Shown here: one piece after another, positions 25,402-35,782 of the stretch | Layout of the letters: the number at the start of each line of letters is the position of its first letter | Position numbering within the stretch: the first letter of the stretch is position 1 | Assembly (NCBI RefSeq): GCF_021029445.1 | Contig: NZ_CP072610.1 | Span: forward strand, 868,001-932,000 | Reading direction: 5' to 3' | DNA from: Pseudomonas wenzhouensis | GTDB taxonomy: Bacteria; Pseudomonadota; Gammaproteobacteria; Pseudomonadales; Pseudomonadaceae | DNA length: 64,000 bases | The notes under the pieces: model-generated | The model's database searches: none | Seen by the model: the letters and a program-made list of their open reading frames with translations, nothing else | What the model was told of the DNA's origin: nothing | Position numbers and translations under genes: made by a program

Positions 25402-25781
25402 GAAGCGTTGCGCTGGTATTCCTCGATCACTTCCTGCGCGGCGCGGAAGGCGTCGATGCTGGCCGGTACGCCGGCATACACCGCGCAGTGCAGCAGGGTT
25501 TCGCGGATTTCCTCGACGGTGCAGCCATTGTTCAGCGCGCCGCGCACATGGCCCTTGAGTTCCTGCGGGCATTTCAGTGCGGTCAGCGCCGCCAGGGTGA
25601 TCAGGCTGCGGGTTGCGCGCGGCAGGCCGCTACGCGTCCAGACGCCGCCCCAGGCGTGTTCGTTGACGAAGTCCTGCAAGGGTTGGGTGAACTCGTTGGC
25701 ATTGCCCAGGGCGCGGTCGACGAAGGCGTCGCCCATCACCTCACGCCGTACTTGCAGGCCGCGATCGTGGTTCTCGCTCAT
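25398..25781 (-). CDS. Carboxymuconolactone decarboxylase-like protein
   Basis: A 127-residue protein close in pattern to PcaC, 4-carboxymuconolactone decarboxylase of the protocatechuate branch: Q-V-R-R-E-V-M-G-D-A-F-V-D, H-A-W-G-G-V-W-T-R-S-G-L-P-R-x-T-R-S-L-I-T, and L-x-H-C-A-V-Y-A-G-V-P-A. No other pca genes lie nearby, so the catabolic role is uncertain and a related CMD-family activity is possible. The ATG at 25781 lies 2 bp after the exchanger stop; a GTG at 25787 is an alternative. The TAG stop is formed by the head of a REP element, so the last residues may have been reset by its insertion. Confidence 0.85.
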   Translation of the reverse strand: MSENHDRGLQVRREVMGDAFVDRALGNANEFTQPLQDFVNEHAWGGVWTRSGLPRATRSLITLAALTALKCPQELKGHVRGALNNGCTVEEIRETLLHCAVYAGVPASIDAFRAAQEVIEEYQRNAS

Positions 25782-25783
25782 CG

Positions 25784-26878
25784 TCACACCGGCTCGCCAC
25801 GCTGTTTGCGCCAGGCGCGTGCGGCAATGACCACCAGGGTGACGGCGGTCAATGGCAGCACGTAACCCAGCATGGCCTCGCCCATCACGTCAGCGAAGGG
25901 GCGCCCAGTGGAAGACAGAATCAGGTAGAGGGTGTAGGCCACGTAATACGCCAGAAACAGCAGACCTTCCCAACGGTTGATGCGGTAACCGGCGAAGAAG
26001 ATCGGCAGGCAGGCAACGGCGACGGCAATCATGACCGGGAAATCGAACGCCAGGGCATTGGGCGACACCGAAATGGCGGCCGGCGAGACCAGCGAGGCCA
26101 GGCCCAGCACGCAGAGCAGGTTGAAAATGTTGCTGCCGACGATATTGCCCACGGCGATATCGCGCTCCCCCTTGATGGCGGCGAGAATCGAGGTGGCCAA
26201 CTCCGGCAACGAGGTGCCGACCGCAACCACGGTCAAACCGATGACCAGCTCGGAAATGCCCAGTGCCCGTGCCAGTGTCACGGCGCCTTCGACCAGGAAG
26301 TTCGAGCCGGTAACCAGCAGCACCAGGCCAGCGATGATCAGGCCCAGATTGATGGCCCAGGCATAGGGCTTGGGCGCTTCGTCGAGGCCGAACTCCTTGG
26401 CAAATTCGTCATCGTCGCCGCCCTTGTCCTTGCGCGCGCTGTAGATCAGGAAACCGGTATAAGCCACTACGCCGGCGAACAGCAAGGCGCCGTCGAGGCG
26501 GCTCAGCGAGCCATCCCAGGCCAGACCGAAGGTGAGCAGGCTGGCGCCGATCATGATCGGTACGTCGAGGCGAATCAGCTGGCGCGAGACGATCAGTGGC
26601 GCCACCAATGCAGTCATGCCGAGAATCAGCAGGACGTTGGCGATATTGCTGCCAACGACATTACCGATGGCCAGATCGCCACTGCCATCCAGGGCCGCCT
26701 GCACGCTCACGGCGGTTTCCGGGGCACTGGTGCCGAATGCCACCACCGTCAGGCCAATGATCAGTGGCGGGATGCCGAATTGCGCGGCCAGTTTGGCTGC
26801 ACCGCGTACCAGCACTTCGGCGCCAGCGACCAGCAGCACCAGGCCTGCGATCAGGTAAACGAAGGTCATCAGAGTCAT
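25784..26878 (-). CDS. Calcium/sodium antiporter (CaCA, YrbG-like)
   Basis: A 364-residue exchanger of the CaCA family. The two inverted alpha repeats are visible: V-A-F-G-T-S-A-P-E with G-N-V-V-G-S-N-I-A-N in the first half, and V-A-V-G-T-S-L-P-E with G-N-I-V-G-S-N-I-F-N in the second; the two Glu residues and the Asn are the ion ligands. An acidic loop (D-D-D-E) joins the halves. About ten helices. It would exchange Na+ or H+ for Ca2+ at the inner membrane. The decarboxylase-like gene follows after 2 bp and is probably co-transcribed. Confidence 0.93.
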   Translation of the reverse strand: MTLMTFVYLIAGLVLLVAGAEVLVRGAAKLAAQFGIPPLIIGLTVVAFGTSAPETAVSVQAALDGSGDLAIGNVVGSNIANVLLILGMTALVAPLIVSRQLIRLDVPIMIGASLLTFGLAWDGSLSRLDGALLFAGVVAYTGFLIYSARKDKGGDDDEFAKEFGLDEAPKPYAWAINLGLIIAGLVLLVTGSNFLVEGAVTLARALGISELVIGLTVVAVGTSLPELATSILAAIKGERDIAVGNIVGSNIFNLLCVLGLASLVSPAAISVSPNALAFDFPVMIAVAVACLPIFFAGYRINRWEGLLFLAYYVAYTLYLILSSTGRPFADVMGEAMLGYVLPLTAVTLVVIAARAWRKQRGEPV

Positions 26879-26969
26879 TGCAGGGTAGCTCCAGAAAAAG
26901 TGCGGCTAGTGTAGCGATGGCATTGTTGGCCGCTAGAGGCTGCAGAAAGATTTTGTTGCCAATTGTTGG

Positions 26970-27392
26970 TCAGTCCAGTCTTTCGACCCGTACCGGCACC
27001 ACGCCGGCGCGTAGCATGTCCAGGCGTACCGCTGCAGCACGGGAAACGTCGATGATGCGCCCGCGCACGAAGGGGCCACGGTCGTTGATGCGCAGCACCA
27101 CGCTGCGCTCGTTGTTCAGGTTGGTCACCCGTACCCGCGTGCCGAAGGGCAGGCTGCGATGCGCGGCGGTCAGCGCGTGCTGATCGAAACGCTCGCCGCT
27201 GGCGGTGCGCTGGCCGTGGTGACGATCACCGTAGTAGGAGGCCTTGCCGGTTTCGCTGCTGTCCGAGCCGCCGCCGAAGGTGGAGCAGCCGCCAAGCAGG
27301 GCGAGCGCGCCTAACAGAGCAAACGCCGGTAGCCCGGATGCAGTCCGGGGTGTTGTCGATTCCCGGATTGCATCCGGGCTACGGATCATCAT
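26970..27392 (-). CDS. RlpA-like septal-ring lipoprotein
   Basis: A 140-residue double-psi beta-barrel protein related to RlpA, a lytic transglycosylase acting on peptide-free glycan. The barrel (about 48-140) has G-K-A-S-Y-Y-G, G-E-R-F-D and the catalytic-type I-N-D-R-G-P-F motif with Asp; no SPOR domain is present. The N-terminus is a long lipoprotein signal ending L-L-G-G-C (Cys near 36). Eighteen codons of it (27329-27382) are a REP inverted pair read in frame. GGAG lies 8 bp before the double ATG, so translation through the REP is expected. A terminator separates it from gatB. Confidence 0.85.
   Translation of the reverse strand: MMIRSPDAIRESTTPRTASGLPAFALLGALALLGGCSTFGGGSDSSETGKASYYGDRHHGQRTASGERFDQHALTAAHRSLPFGTRVRVTNLNNERSVVLRINDRGPFVRGRIIDVSRAAAVRLDMLRAGVVPVRVERLD
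27329..27382. repeat. REP inverted pair inside a coding region
   Basis: Facing GTAG heads at 27329 and 27382 bound a 54-bp copy of the doublet found at 3278-3337 and 9882-9942. It lies wholly inside the signal-peptide part of the RlpA-like gene, equals 18 codons, and carries no stop in the coding frame. Confidence 0.9.
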
Positions 27393-27408
27393 CGTGTTTT
27401 CTCCAGAT

Positions 27409-27435
27409 AAAAAGACGCCGGGCAGGCCCGGCGTC
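27409..27435 (-). terminator. Terminator of gatCAB
   Basis: Stem GACGCCGGGC / CCCGGCGTC followed by five T on the minus strand, 19 bp after the gatB stop. It is a strong intrinsic terminator, yet the RlpA-like start lies only 17 bp further, so that gene depends on read-through or on a promoter overlapping the stem. Confidence 0.88.
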
Positions 27436-27453
27436 GTTTCATTTGTTCCAGGC

Positions 27454-28902
27454 TCAGCCTTCGAGCTTCTTCTTCAGCAGTTCGTTCACTTGCCCCGGGT
27501 TGGCCTTGCCCTTGGAGGCTTTCATGGCCTGGCCGACAAAGAAGCCGAACATCTTGCCGCGCTTGGCTTCATCGTTGGCGCGGTATTGTTCGACCTGCTC
27601 GGCGTTGGCGGCCAGCACTTCGTCGAGCATGGCTTCGATGGCGCCGGAATCGGTGACCTGCTTGAGACCTTTCTTCTCGATGATCTCATCGGCGCTGGCG
27701 CCTTCACCGGCCGCCAGGGCTTCGAAGACCATCTTGGCGATCTTGCCGCTGATGGTATTGTCCTTGATGCGCAGGATCATGCCACCCAGTTGCTCGGCGG
27801 ATACCGGCGACTGTTCGATCTCCAGGCCGTCCTTGTTGAGCAGGCTGGACAGCTCGCCCATCACCCAGTTGGCCGACAGCTTGGCGTCGCCGCAGGTCTG
27901 GCAGACCGCTTCGAAGTAGTCGGCCAGCTCACGACTGGCGCTGAGCACACTGGCGTCGTAGCTGGACAGGCCGAACTGGCTTTCGAAGCGCTCGCGCTTC
28001 TGCGGCGGCAGCTCGGGCAGGCCGGCGCGCAGCTCGTCGAGGAAGCTGCGCTCGATCACCACCGGCAGCAGGTCCGGGCAGGGGAAGTAACGGTAGTCGT
28101 TGGCTTCTTCCTTGCTGCGCATGGAGCGGGTCTGATCCTTATTCGGATCGTACAGGCGGGTTTCCTGCACCACCTTGCCGCCGTCCTCGATCAGCTCGAT
28201 CTGGCGCTGTACTTCATGGTTGATGGCTTTTTCGATGAAGCGGAACGAGTTGACGTTCTTGATCTCGGCACGGGTGCCGAACTCGGCCTGGCCCTTCGGG
28301 CGTACCGACACGTTGCAGTCGCAGCGCAGCGAACCTTCGGCCATGTTGCCGTCGCAGATGCCCAGGTAACGCACCAGCGCGTGGATGGCCTTGACGTAGG
28401 CCACGGCTTCCTTGGCCGAGCGGATGTCCGGCTCGGAAACGATTTCCAGCAGCGGGGTGCCGGCGCGGTTGAGGTCGATGCCGCTCATGCCCTGGAAGTC
28501 TTCGTGCAGGCTCTTGCCGGCGTCTTCTTCCAGGTGCGCGCGGGTGATGCCGATGCGCTTGACGCTGCCGTCTTCCAGGGTGATGTCGAGGAAGCCCTTG
28601 CCGACGATGGGTTGATCCATCTGGCTGGTCTGGTAGCCCTTGGGCAGATCCGGGTAGAAGTAGTTCTTGCGCGCGAAGACGTTACGCTCGGCGATCTCGG
28701 CGTTGATCGCCAGACCGAACTGGCAGGCCATGCGCACGGCTTCGGCATTCAGCACCGGCAGGGTGCCGGGCATGCCGAGGTCGACCAGGCTGGCCTGGGT
28801 GTTGGGCTCGGCGCCAAAGGTGGTGGCGCTGGCCGAGAAAATCTTCGACTGGGTGCTGAGCTGAGCGTGAATCTCGAGCCCGATCACGGTTTCCCATTGC
28901 AT
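27454..28902 (-). CDS. gatB: Asp/Glu-tRNA amidotransferase subunit GatB
   Basis: A 482-residue subunit of GatCAB, which turns mischarged Glu-tRNA(Gln) and Asp-tRNA(Asn) into the correct amidated forms. The N-terminus has G-L-E-I-H-A-Q-L, and the kinase-like cradle carries R-C-D-C-N-V-S and the conserved [15 protein letters not shown] segment. The C-terminal GatB/YqeY tail (about 330-482) binds tRNA. It is the last gene of gatC-A-B and is separated from gatA by 118 bp holding a repeat. Confidence 0.97.
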   Translation of the reverse strand: MQWETVIGLEIHAQLSTQSKIFSASATTFGAEPNTQASLVDLGMPGTLPVLNAEAVRMACQFGLAINAEIAERNVFARKNYFYPDLPKGYQTSQMDQPIVGKGFLDITLEDGSVKRIGITRAHLEEDAGKSLHEDFQGMSGIDLNRAGTPLLEIVSEPDIRSAKEAVAYVKAIHALVRYLGICDGNMAEGSLRCDCNVSVRPKGQAEFGTRAEIKNVNSFRFIEKAINHEVQRQIELIEDGGKVVQETRLYDPNKDQTRSMRSKEEANDYRYFPCPDLLPVVIERSFLDELRAGLPELPPQKRERFESQFGLSSYDASVLSASRELADYFEAVCQTCGDAKLSANWVMGELSSLLNKDGLEIEQSPVSAEQLGGMILRIKDNTISGKIAKMVFEALAAGEGASADEIIEKKGLKQVTDSGAIEAMLDEVLAANAEQVEQYRANDEAKRGKMFGFFVGQAMKASKGKANPGQVNELLKKKLEG

Positions 28903-28948
28903 CGTTAGTGTTCCTCAATCCTGTATGGCGTGCGGTCTGTGCGGTGCG

Positions 28949-28994
28949 GCCCTCACCCGGCGCTTCGCGCCACCCTCTCCCGGCGGGAGAGGGG
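28949..28994. repeat. CCCTCACCC/CCCTCTCCC repeat in gatA-gatB gap
   Basis: The sequence reads CCCTCACCCGGCGCTTCGCG and then the hairpin CCCTCTCCC-GGC-GGGAGAGGG (28973-28993). It is a widespread intergenic repeat of gamma-proteobacteria. It lies inside the gat operon just before the gatB start. Confidence 0.8.
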
Positions 28995-29020
28995 AATGGG
29001 GCGCATGGCTACGCCATGGC

Positions 29021-30472
29021 TCAGAAGTCTTTGGGTGCGTGTTTATGCCAGTCGCTGACCTGCTGGTACTGGTGCGCGACGTTGAGCAGACGACCTTCCT
29101 GGAAGTAGTTGCCGAGCAACTGCACACCCACCGGCAGGCCGTCGACGAAGCCGGCCGGCATCGACAGGCCGGGGATGCCGGCCAGGTTGGCGGTGATGGT
29201 GTAGATGTCTTCCAGGTAGGCGGACACCGGGTCGGCATTCTTCTCGCCGAGTTTCCAGGCCAGGTTCGGCGTGGTCGGGCCGAGGATCACGTCGACCTCC
29301 TTGAAGGCGGCGACGAAGTCGTTCTTGATCAGCCGGCGAATCTGCTGTGCCTTGATGTAGTAGGCATCGTAGTAGCCGGCGGAGAGCGCGTAGGTGCCGA
29401 CCATGATCCGGCGTTTGACCTCGGCGCCGAAGCCCTCGCCGCGCGAGCGCTTGTACAGATCCTGCAGGTCTTTCGGGTTCTCGCAGCGGTAGCCGAAGCG
29501 CACGCCGTCGAAACGCGACAGGTTGGAGCTGGCCTCGGCCGGCGCGATCACGTAGTAGGCGGGAATAGCGTGCTGCATGTTCGGCAGCGAGATGTCCTTG
29601 ACGGTGGCGCCGAGCTTTTTCAGCTCCTCGACCACGGCCATCACCTTCTCACCGATGCGTGCATCCAGGCCGGTGCCGAAGTATTCCTTGGGCAGGCCGA
29701 TGCGCAGACCGGCCAACGGCTGGGCCAGCGCTGCCAGGTAATCATCGACTGGCTGGTCGACGCTGGTCGAATCCTTGGCATCGAAACCGGCCATGGCGCC
29801 GAGCAGCAGGGCGCAATCCTCGGCGGTGCGGGCCAGCGGGCCGCCCTGATCGAGGCTGGAGGCGTAGGCGATCATGCCCCAGCGCGAGACGCGACCGTAG
29901 GTGGGCTTGATGCCGGTGAGGTTGGTCAGTGCCGCCGGCTGGCGGATCGAGCCGCCGGTGTCGGTGCCGGTGGCGGCCGGCAGCAGGCGTGCGGCGACGG
30001 CGGCTGCCGAGCCACCCGACGAGCCGCCCGGTACGCGGGTCAGATCCCAGGGGTTTTTCACCGGGCCGTAGTGGCTGGATTCGTTGGCCGAGCCCATGGC
30101 GAATTCATCCATGTTCAGCTTGCCGAGGGTGATAGTGCCCGCGGCGGCCAGCTTCTCGACCACGGTGGCGTCGTAGGGCGCCTTGAAGCCGGTGAGGATC
30201 TTCGAGGCGCAACTGGTCAGCACGCCTTCGGTGCAGAACAGGTCCTTGTGGGCGATCGGGGCGCCGAGCAGCGGGCTGTTTTCGCCGGCAGCGCGGCGGG
30301 CGTCAGCGGCCTTGGCCTGTGCGATGGCCAAATCTTCAGTGACGGTGATGAAGCTGTTGAGCTGCGGGTCGAGCTGATTGATGCGCGCCAGCAGGCTCTG
30401 GGTCAGCTCTTCAGCGGAGAATTGCTTGTCGGCGAGTGCGCGGGCGATCTCGGCCAGGGTCAATTGATGCAT
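29021..30472 (-). CDS. gatA: Asp/Glu-tRNA amidotransferase subunit GatA
   Basis: A 483-residue amidase-signature enzyme, the glutaminase part of GatCAB. The catalytic Ser-cisSer-Lys triad is visible: Lys in P-I-A-H-K-D-L-F, and the serines in [12 protein letters not shown] with the following T-D-T-G-G-S-I-R. Length is standard. The gene follows gatC after 15 bp. As a group, gatCAB implies that the organism lacks one or both direct synthetases for Asn- or Gln-tRNA or uses GatCAB for Asn in addition. Confidence 0.97.
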   Translation of the reverse strand: MHQLTLAEIARALADKQFSAEELTQSLLARINQLDPQLNSFITVTEDLAIAQAKAADARRAAGENSPLLGAPIAHKDLFCTEGVLTSCASKILTGFKAPYDATVVEKLAAAGTITLGKLNMDEFAMGSANESSHYGPVKNPWDLTRVPGGSSGGSAAAVAARLLPAATGTDTGGSIRQPAALTNLTGIKPTYGRVSRWGMIAYASSLDQGGPLARTAEDCALLLGAMAGFDAKDSTSVDQPVDDYLAALAQPLAGLRIGLPKEYFGTGLDARIGEKVMAVVEELKKLGATVKDISLPNMQHAIPAYYVIAPAEASSNLSRFDGVRFGYRCENPKDLQDLYKRSRGEGFGAEVKRRIMVGTYALSAGYYDAYYIKAQQIRRLIKNDFVAAFKEVDVILGPTTPNLAWKLGEKNADPVSAYLEDIYTITANLAGIPGLSMPAGFVDGLPVGVQLLGNYFQEGRLLNVAHQYQQVSDWHKHAPKDF

Positions 30473-30487
30473 GGCGGAAGGCTTTCC

Positions 30488-30775
30488 TTACTCGATGACT
30501 TTGGGAACCAGGTACAGGCCGCTTTCCACGGCCGGGGCGATGGCCTGGTAGGCGTCGCGCTGGTTGCGCTCGGTGACCACGTCGGCACGCAGGCGCTGGG
30601 TCGCTTCCAGCGGGTGGGCCAGGGGTTCGACGCCCTGGGTATCGACCGCCTGCATCTGATCGATCAGGCCGAGAATACTGTTCAGGGTCTCGGTGGTTTG
30701 CGGAATATCGCCGTCATTCAGACCCAGGCGGGCCAGGTGGGCGATTTTTTCCACCTCGGAGCGTTCAAGCGCCAT
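30488..30775 (-). CDS. gatC: Asp/Glu-tRNA amidotransferase subunit GatC
   Basis: A 95-residue GatC. The start [17 protein letters not shown] is characteristic, as is the C-terminal [12 protein letters not shown]. GatC stabilises GatA on GatB and has no catalytic residues. It is the first gene of the operon, divergent from mreB. Confidence 0.95.
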   Translation of the reverse strand: MALERSEVEKIAHLARLGLNDGDIPQTTETLNSILGLIDQMQAVDTQGVEPLAHPLEATQRLRADVVTERNQRDAYQAIAPAVESGLYLVPKVIE

Positions 30776-30900
30776 CGGGGGTTCTCCAGTGGAAGTGTGA
30801 CAGAAGGGCTGCAGGGAACGGATGTCGCGAGCCAGCGGTCAAAGGCCGCGATGTGCAGCTACAAGGCCCGGAAAAACAGGCAATCTACCATATTGCCGCC

Positions 30901-30929
30901 TTGCTCAAAATCCCTGCCGTTGTTAGAGT
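30901..30929 (+). promoter_or_regulatory. Sigma-70 promoter of mreB
   Basis: TTGCTC, a 17-bp spacer and TAGAGT lie 72 bp before the mreB start in the gatC-mreB divergent region. The match to consensus is fair. Confidence 0.5.
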
Positions 30930-30988
30930 TTGCCGCACTTTTTACCTGCGCGTTTTGCGCGCCTGGCCTTCACCCACGCGTTGCCTAG

Positions 30989-32038
<1,050 letters not shown>

Positions 32039-32141
32039 GGTTCACCCCGCGTGTCCGCCGTGCCGCCTCCGGGCGGCACGCGCATATTCGAGCATTGCAG
32101 TACACTCGGCCCACTCTTCGTTTGACCGGTTCGCCCTTCGC

Positions 32142-32192
32142 ATGAATCCGCGTGCTTTTCGCCCCCGTGGCGCACAAGGAGCAGGTCATTAA
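32142..32192 (+). other. Possible 16-codon leader overlapping mreC start
   Basis: ATG at 32142 opens a 16-codon frame whose TAA (32190-32192) overlaps the proposed ATT start of mreC (32188-32190). Its own ribosome-binding site is weak. It may couple mreC translation to a leader, or be chance. Confidence 0.3.
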
Positions 32193-33144
32193 GCCGCTCT
32201 TCGCCAAAGGCCCCTCGCTGGGCATTCGTCTGTTGGTATTCGCCGTGTTGTCGGCGGTGCTGATGGTGGTCGATGCCCGTTTCGAGACGCTCAAGCCGCT
32301 GCGCAGCCAGATGGGCCTGGTGCTCACGCCTTTCTACTGGTTGGCCGATGCGCCTGTGCGCGTCTGGGACGGAGCGACCCAGCAGATCTCCTCGCGCAGC
32401 GAGTTGATGGCCGAAAACGAGAAGCTCAAGGCCGAGGCGCTGCTGCTGCAACGGCGTCTGCAAAAGCTGGCCGCGCTCACCGAGCAGAACGTACGCCTGC
32501 GCGAGCTGCTCAACTCGGCTGCGCTGGTGGACGAAGAGGTGCTGGTCAGCGAACTGATCGGCGTCGACCCCAACCCCTATACCCACCGCATCCTGATCGA
32601 CAAGGGCGAGAAGGATGGCGTGTTCCTTGGTCAGCCGGTGCTCGATGCGCGCGGACTGATGGGCCAGGTGGTCGAGATCATGCCCTACACCTCGCGCGTG
32701 CTGTTGCTGACCGACAACACCCACAGCATTCCGGTGCAGGTCAACCGCAACGGCCTGCGCGCCATCGCCGTCGGCACCGGCAACCCCGAGCGTCTGGAGT
32801 TGCGTCATGTCGCCGACACCGCTGATATCAAGGAAGGCGATCTGTTGGTCAGCTCGGGCATGGGCCAGCGCTTCCCGGCCGGCTATCCGGTAGCGACGGT
32901 CAAGGAAGTGATTCACGACTCCGGCCAGCCTTTTGCCATCGTTCGCGCCGTCCCCACGGCCGCGCTCAATCGCAGCCGTTACCTGCTGCTGGTGTTCTCC
33001 GACCGGCGCACGCCCGAGCAGCGTGCCAACGATTCGGCCGAGGCTCAGGAGGCCGCTGACCGCGAAGCCGAGCAGGCGCTTGGCAATGCTCAGCCGGCCA
33101 CTGATGCACCGGCCGCAGACGCCCCCGCAGAGGAGAGCAACTGA
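32188..33144 (+). CDS. mreC: Rod-shape protein MreC (ATT start)
   Basis: A 318-residue periplasmic protein with one N-terminal membrane helix (about 12-32), a coiled coil (about 70-110) and the MreC beta-domain (about 120-280). The tail is acidic and Ala-rich. The start is unusual: AAGGAG (32176-32181) lies 6 bp before ATT at 32188, and reading ATT as Met gives M-K-P-L-F-A-K-G-P-S-L-G-I-R-L, which lines up with the E. coli start M-K-P-I-F-S-R-G-P-S-L. Upstream GTG codons at 32152 and 32167 are in frame but lack a ribosome-binding site. Its end overlaps mreD by 1 bp. Confidence 0.9.
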   Translation: MKPLFAKGPSLGIRLLVFAVLSAVLMVVDARFETLKPLRSQMGLVLTPFYWLADAPVRVWDGATQQISSRSELMAENEKLKAEALLLQRRLQKLAALTEQNVRLRELLNSAALVDEEVLVSELIGVDPNPYTHRILIDKGEKDGVFLGQPVLDARGLMGQVVEIMPYTSRVLLLTDNTHSIPVQVNRNGLRAIAVGTGNPERLELRHVADTADIKEGDLLVSSGMGQRFPAGYPVATVKEVIHDSGQPFAIVRAVPTAALNRSRYLLLVFSDRRTPEQRANDSAEAQEAADREAEQALGNAQPATDAPAADAPAEESN

Positions 33145-33632
33145 TGGCTGGTATACAGCCCCGTAACGGCTGGGTGATCTGGCTGAGCCTGGCGCTCGGC
33201 TTGTTGCTCAGCGTTTCGCCGCTGCCCGAGTTCATGCAAATGGGCCGTCCGCTGTGGGTTGCCTCGATTCTGACCTACTGGGTGCTGGCCCTGCCGCATC
33301 GCGTCGGTATGACCACGGCTTGGGTTCTGGGCCTTGCCCAGGATGTGCTGTTCGGCACCTTGCTGGGGCAGAATGCGCTGATTCTGACCCTGATCACCTT
33401 TCTGGTGCTGAGCCTGCATCAGCGTTTGCGCATGTTTCCCATGTGGCAGCAGAGCATGGTGCTGATGGTGGTCTTCGGCCTGGCGCAGCTGGTGCAACTG
33501 TGGCTCAACGCCCTGACCGGCAGCCGTCCGCCGACGTTGGCCTTCGTCTTGCCGGCACTGGTCAGTGCCCTGCTATGGCCCTGGATCTGCGCCATTCTGC
33601 GCAGCCTGCACCTGCGCCTCAACGTCAACTGA
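33144..33632 (+). CDS. mreD: Rod-shape membrane protein MreD
   Basis: A 162-residue inner-membrane protein with five or six helices. The [18 protein letters not shown] segment (about 62-79) is the MreD signature. Translation is coupled to mreC by the TGATG overlap. It joins the MreBCD-RodA-PBP2 elongation complex. Confidence 0.94.
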   Translation: MAGIQPRNGWVIWLSLALGLLLSVSPLPEFMQMGRPLWVASILTYWVLALPHRVGMTTAWVLGLAQDVLFGTLLGQNALILTLITFLVLSLHQRLRMFPMWQQSMVLMVVFGLAQLVQLWLNALTGSRPPTLAFVLPALVSALLWPWICAILRSLHLRLNVN

Positions 33633-33681
33633 GCGCAGCCAGGCGCATGGCTGGCTGCGGTCGCTCATAGGAGATACCCGC

Positions 33682-34278
33682 ATGGCCACGCTGTTTCTGG
33701 CTTCCGCCTCGCCCCGTCGCCGTGAATTGCTGGCTCAGATCGCCGTGCCCTGCGTCACGCAAATCGCCTCGATAGATGAAACGCCCTTGCCAGACGAGCC
33801 TGCGACAGCCTATGTAGAGCGTCTGGCGCGGGAAAAGGCGCGTGCTGCGCTGCTCGCGTTGGACGAATCTGCCGACGCCGTGGTGCTGGGCGCGGATACC
33901 GCCGTAGTGCTCGAGGGGCAGATACTCGGTAAACCGCAGGATTTCGCCGACTGCAGTCGCATGTTGCGCGGGCTCTCGGGGCGCACTCATCAGGTGATGA
34001 CGGCCGTAGCCCTGGTCAGCGCGCAGCGTGAAGCGGCGCAGGTGGTGTGCAGCGAAGTAACCTTTCGTCACCTCGGCGATGCCGAAATTGCTGCCTATTG
34101 GGCCAGTGGCGAGCCCGCCGACAAAGCGGGCGGTTATGGTATTCAGGGATTGGCGGCAGTATTCGTCAGTCGTCTCGAAGGCAGCTATTCGGCCGTGGTC
34201 GGGCTGCCATTGTGTGAGACGGCGCAGTTACTCGGTGATTTCGGTATCGCCTGCTGGCAACAACAGGCCGCGAAATAA
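33682..34278 (+). CDS. Maf-family nucleotide pyrophosphatase (YhdE type)
   Basis: A 198-residue Maf/Ham1-superfamily enzyme. The N-terminal [12 protein letters not shown] loop binds phosphate; E-T-P-L-P and G-A-D-T-A-V supply catalytic Asp and Glu residues; K-P and the H-Q-V-M-T region follow. The pattern I-Q-G-L-A-A-V-F-V near the C-terminus and the mreD-rng context place it in the YhdE branch, which hydrolyses dTTP, UTP and modified nucleotides. AGGAGA precedes the ATG; it stands 49 bp after mreD. Confidence 0.93.
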   Translation: MATLFLASASPRRRELLAQIAVPCVTQIASIDETPLPDEPATAYVERLAREKARAALLALDESADAVVLGADTAVVLEGQILGKPQDFADCSRMLRGLSGRTHQVMTAVALVSAQREAAQVVCSEVTFRHLGDAEIAAYWASGEPADKAGGYGIQGLAAVFVSRLEGSYSAVVGLPLCETAQLLGDFGIACWQQQAAK

Positions 34279-34324
34279 ACTATCTGCCCTGCTGAGCGGG
34301 CATTGAATCCAGCGGGATGGATGC

Positions 34325-35782
34325 ATGAGCGAAGAGATTCTGATCAATATCACGCCGATGGAGTCGCGCGTGGCGGTGGTGGAAAACGGCGTGCTGCAGG
34401 AAGTGCACGTCGAGCGCACGCAGAAGCGCGGCATCGTCGGCAATATCTACAAGGGCAAGGTGGTGCGTGTGTTGCCCGGCATGCAGGCGGCCTTCGTCGA
34501 TATCGGCCTGGAGCGGGCGGCGTTCATCCATGCTTCGGAAATCTCCACCCGTGAGGGGGCTGCGGTCGAGCCGATCAGCGCCCTGGTGCACGAAGGGCAG
34601 AGCCTGGTGGTGCAGGTGACCAAGGATCCCATCGGCAGCAAGGGCGCGCGCCTGACCACCCAGCTGTCGATTCCCTCGCGTTACCTGGTGTACATGCCGC
34701 GTACCAGTCATGTCGGGATTTCGCTGAAGATCGAAGACGAGACCGAGCGCGACCGCCTCAAGCAGGTGGTCGCCGATTGCGTCGCCGCCGAGGGCATCGA
34801 GGAAGCCGGCGGCTTCATCCTGCGCACTGCCGCCGAGGGTGCGGGCGCTGATGAAATTCTGATCGATATCCGCTATCTGCGCCGCCTTTGGGATCAGATC
34901 GGTGCGCAGATCCAGCATGCCAAGGCGCCGGTGGTGATCTACGAGGATCTGTCCCTGGCACTGCGCACCCTGCGCGACCTGGTCAGCCCGCGCACCGAGA
35001 AGATTCGCGTGGACTCGCGGGAAACCTTCCAGAAAATCACCCAGTTCGTTGCCGAGCTGATGCCGGAGATTGCCGACAGGCTGGAGCACTATCCAGGCGA
35101 ACGGCCCATCTTCGACCTGTATGGCGTCGAGGACGAAATCCAGCGCGCACTGGAACGCAAGGTACCGCTGAAATCCGGCGGCTATCTGGTGGTCGACCCC
35201 GCCGAAGCGATGAGCACCATTGACGTCAATACGGGCGCCTTCGTCGGCCATCGCACGCTGGAAGAGACCATCTTCAAGACCAATCTGGAAGCGGCCACGG
35301 CCATTGCCCGCCAGCTGCGCCTGCGCAACCTGGGCGGCATCATCATCATCGACTTCATCGACATGGAAGACGAGGAGCATCAGCGCCAGGTGCTGCGCAC
35401 CCTGGAAAAGCAGCTCGAACGCGATCATGCCAAGACCAACATTATTGGCATCACCGAGCTTGGTCTGGTGCAGATGACCCGCAAGCGCACACGCGAGAGC
35501 CTCGAGCAGATTCTCTGCGAGCCGTGCAGTGCCTGTCAGGGGCGCGGCAAGTTGAAGACGCCGGAGACCATCTGCTACGAGATCTTCCGCGAGATTCTGC
35601 GCGAAGCCCGCGCCTACCAGGCGGAAAGCTATCGCGTGCTGGCCAACCAGAAGGTGGTCGATCGCCTGCTCGATGAAGAGTCGGGCAACGTCGCCGATCT
35701 GGAAGCCTTTATCGGACGTACCATCAAGTTCCAGGTGGAAACCATGTATTCCCAGGAACAGTACGACGTGGTGCTGCTCTGA
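34325..35782 (+). CDS. rng: Ribonuclease G
   Basis: A 485-residue endonuclease of the RNase E/G family that trims the 5' end of 16S rRNA and other transcripts. It has the S1 domain (about 35-130, starting G-N-I-Y-K-G-K-V), the catalytic core with D-V-N-T-G-A-F (metal Asp) and I-I-D-F-I-D-M, and the Zn-link cysteines in C-E-P-C-S-A-C-Q-G-R-G near 400. It lacks the long RNase E scaffold. The next gene begins at or just after its stop. Confidence 0.97.
   Translation: MSEEILINITPMESRVAVVENGVLQEVHVERTQKRGIVGNIYKGKVVRVLPGMQAAFVDIGLERAAFIHASEISTREGAAVEPISALVHEGQSLVVQVTKDPIGSKGARLTTQLSIPSRYLVYMPRTSHVGISLKIEDETERDRLKQVVADCVAAEGIEEAGGFILRTAAEGAGADEILIDIRYLRRLWDQIGAQIQHAKAPVVIYEDLSLALRTLRDLVSPRTEKIRVDSRETFQKITQFVAELMPEIADRLEHYPGERPIFDLYGVEDEIQRALERKVPLKSGGYLVVDPAEAMSTIDVNTGAFVGHRTLEETIFKTNLEAATAIARQLRLRNLGGIIIIDFIDMEDEEHQRQVLRTLEKQLERDHAKTNIIGITELGLVQMTRKRTRESLEQILCEPCSACQGRGKLKTPETICYEIFREILREARAYQAESYRVLANQKVVDRLLDEESGNVADLEAFIGRTIKFQVETMYSQEQYDVVLL

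Noticed and set aside
27244..30988. Two long plus-strand frames (27244-28908 and 28925-30988)
   Set aside because: They mirror gatB and gatA/gatC on the other strand. The real genes have catalytic motifs and ribosome-binding sites; the mirrors have neither.
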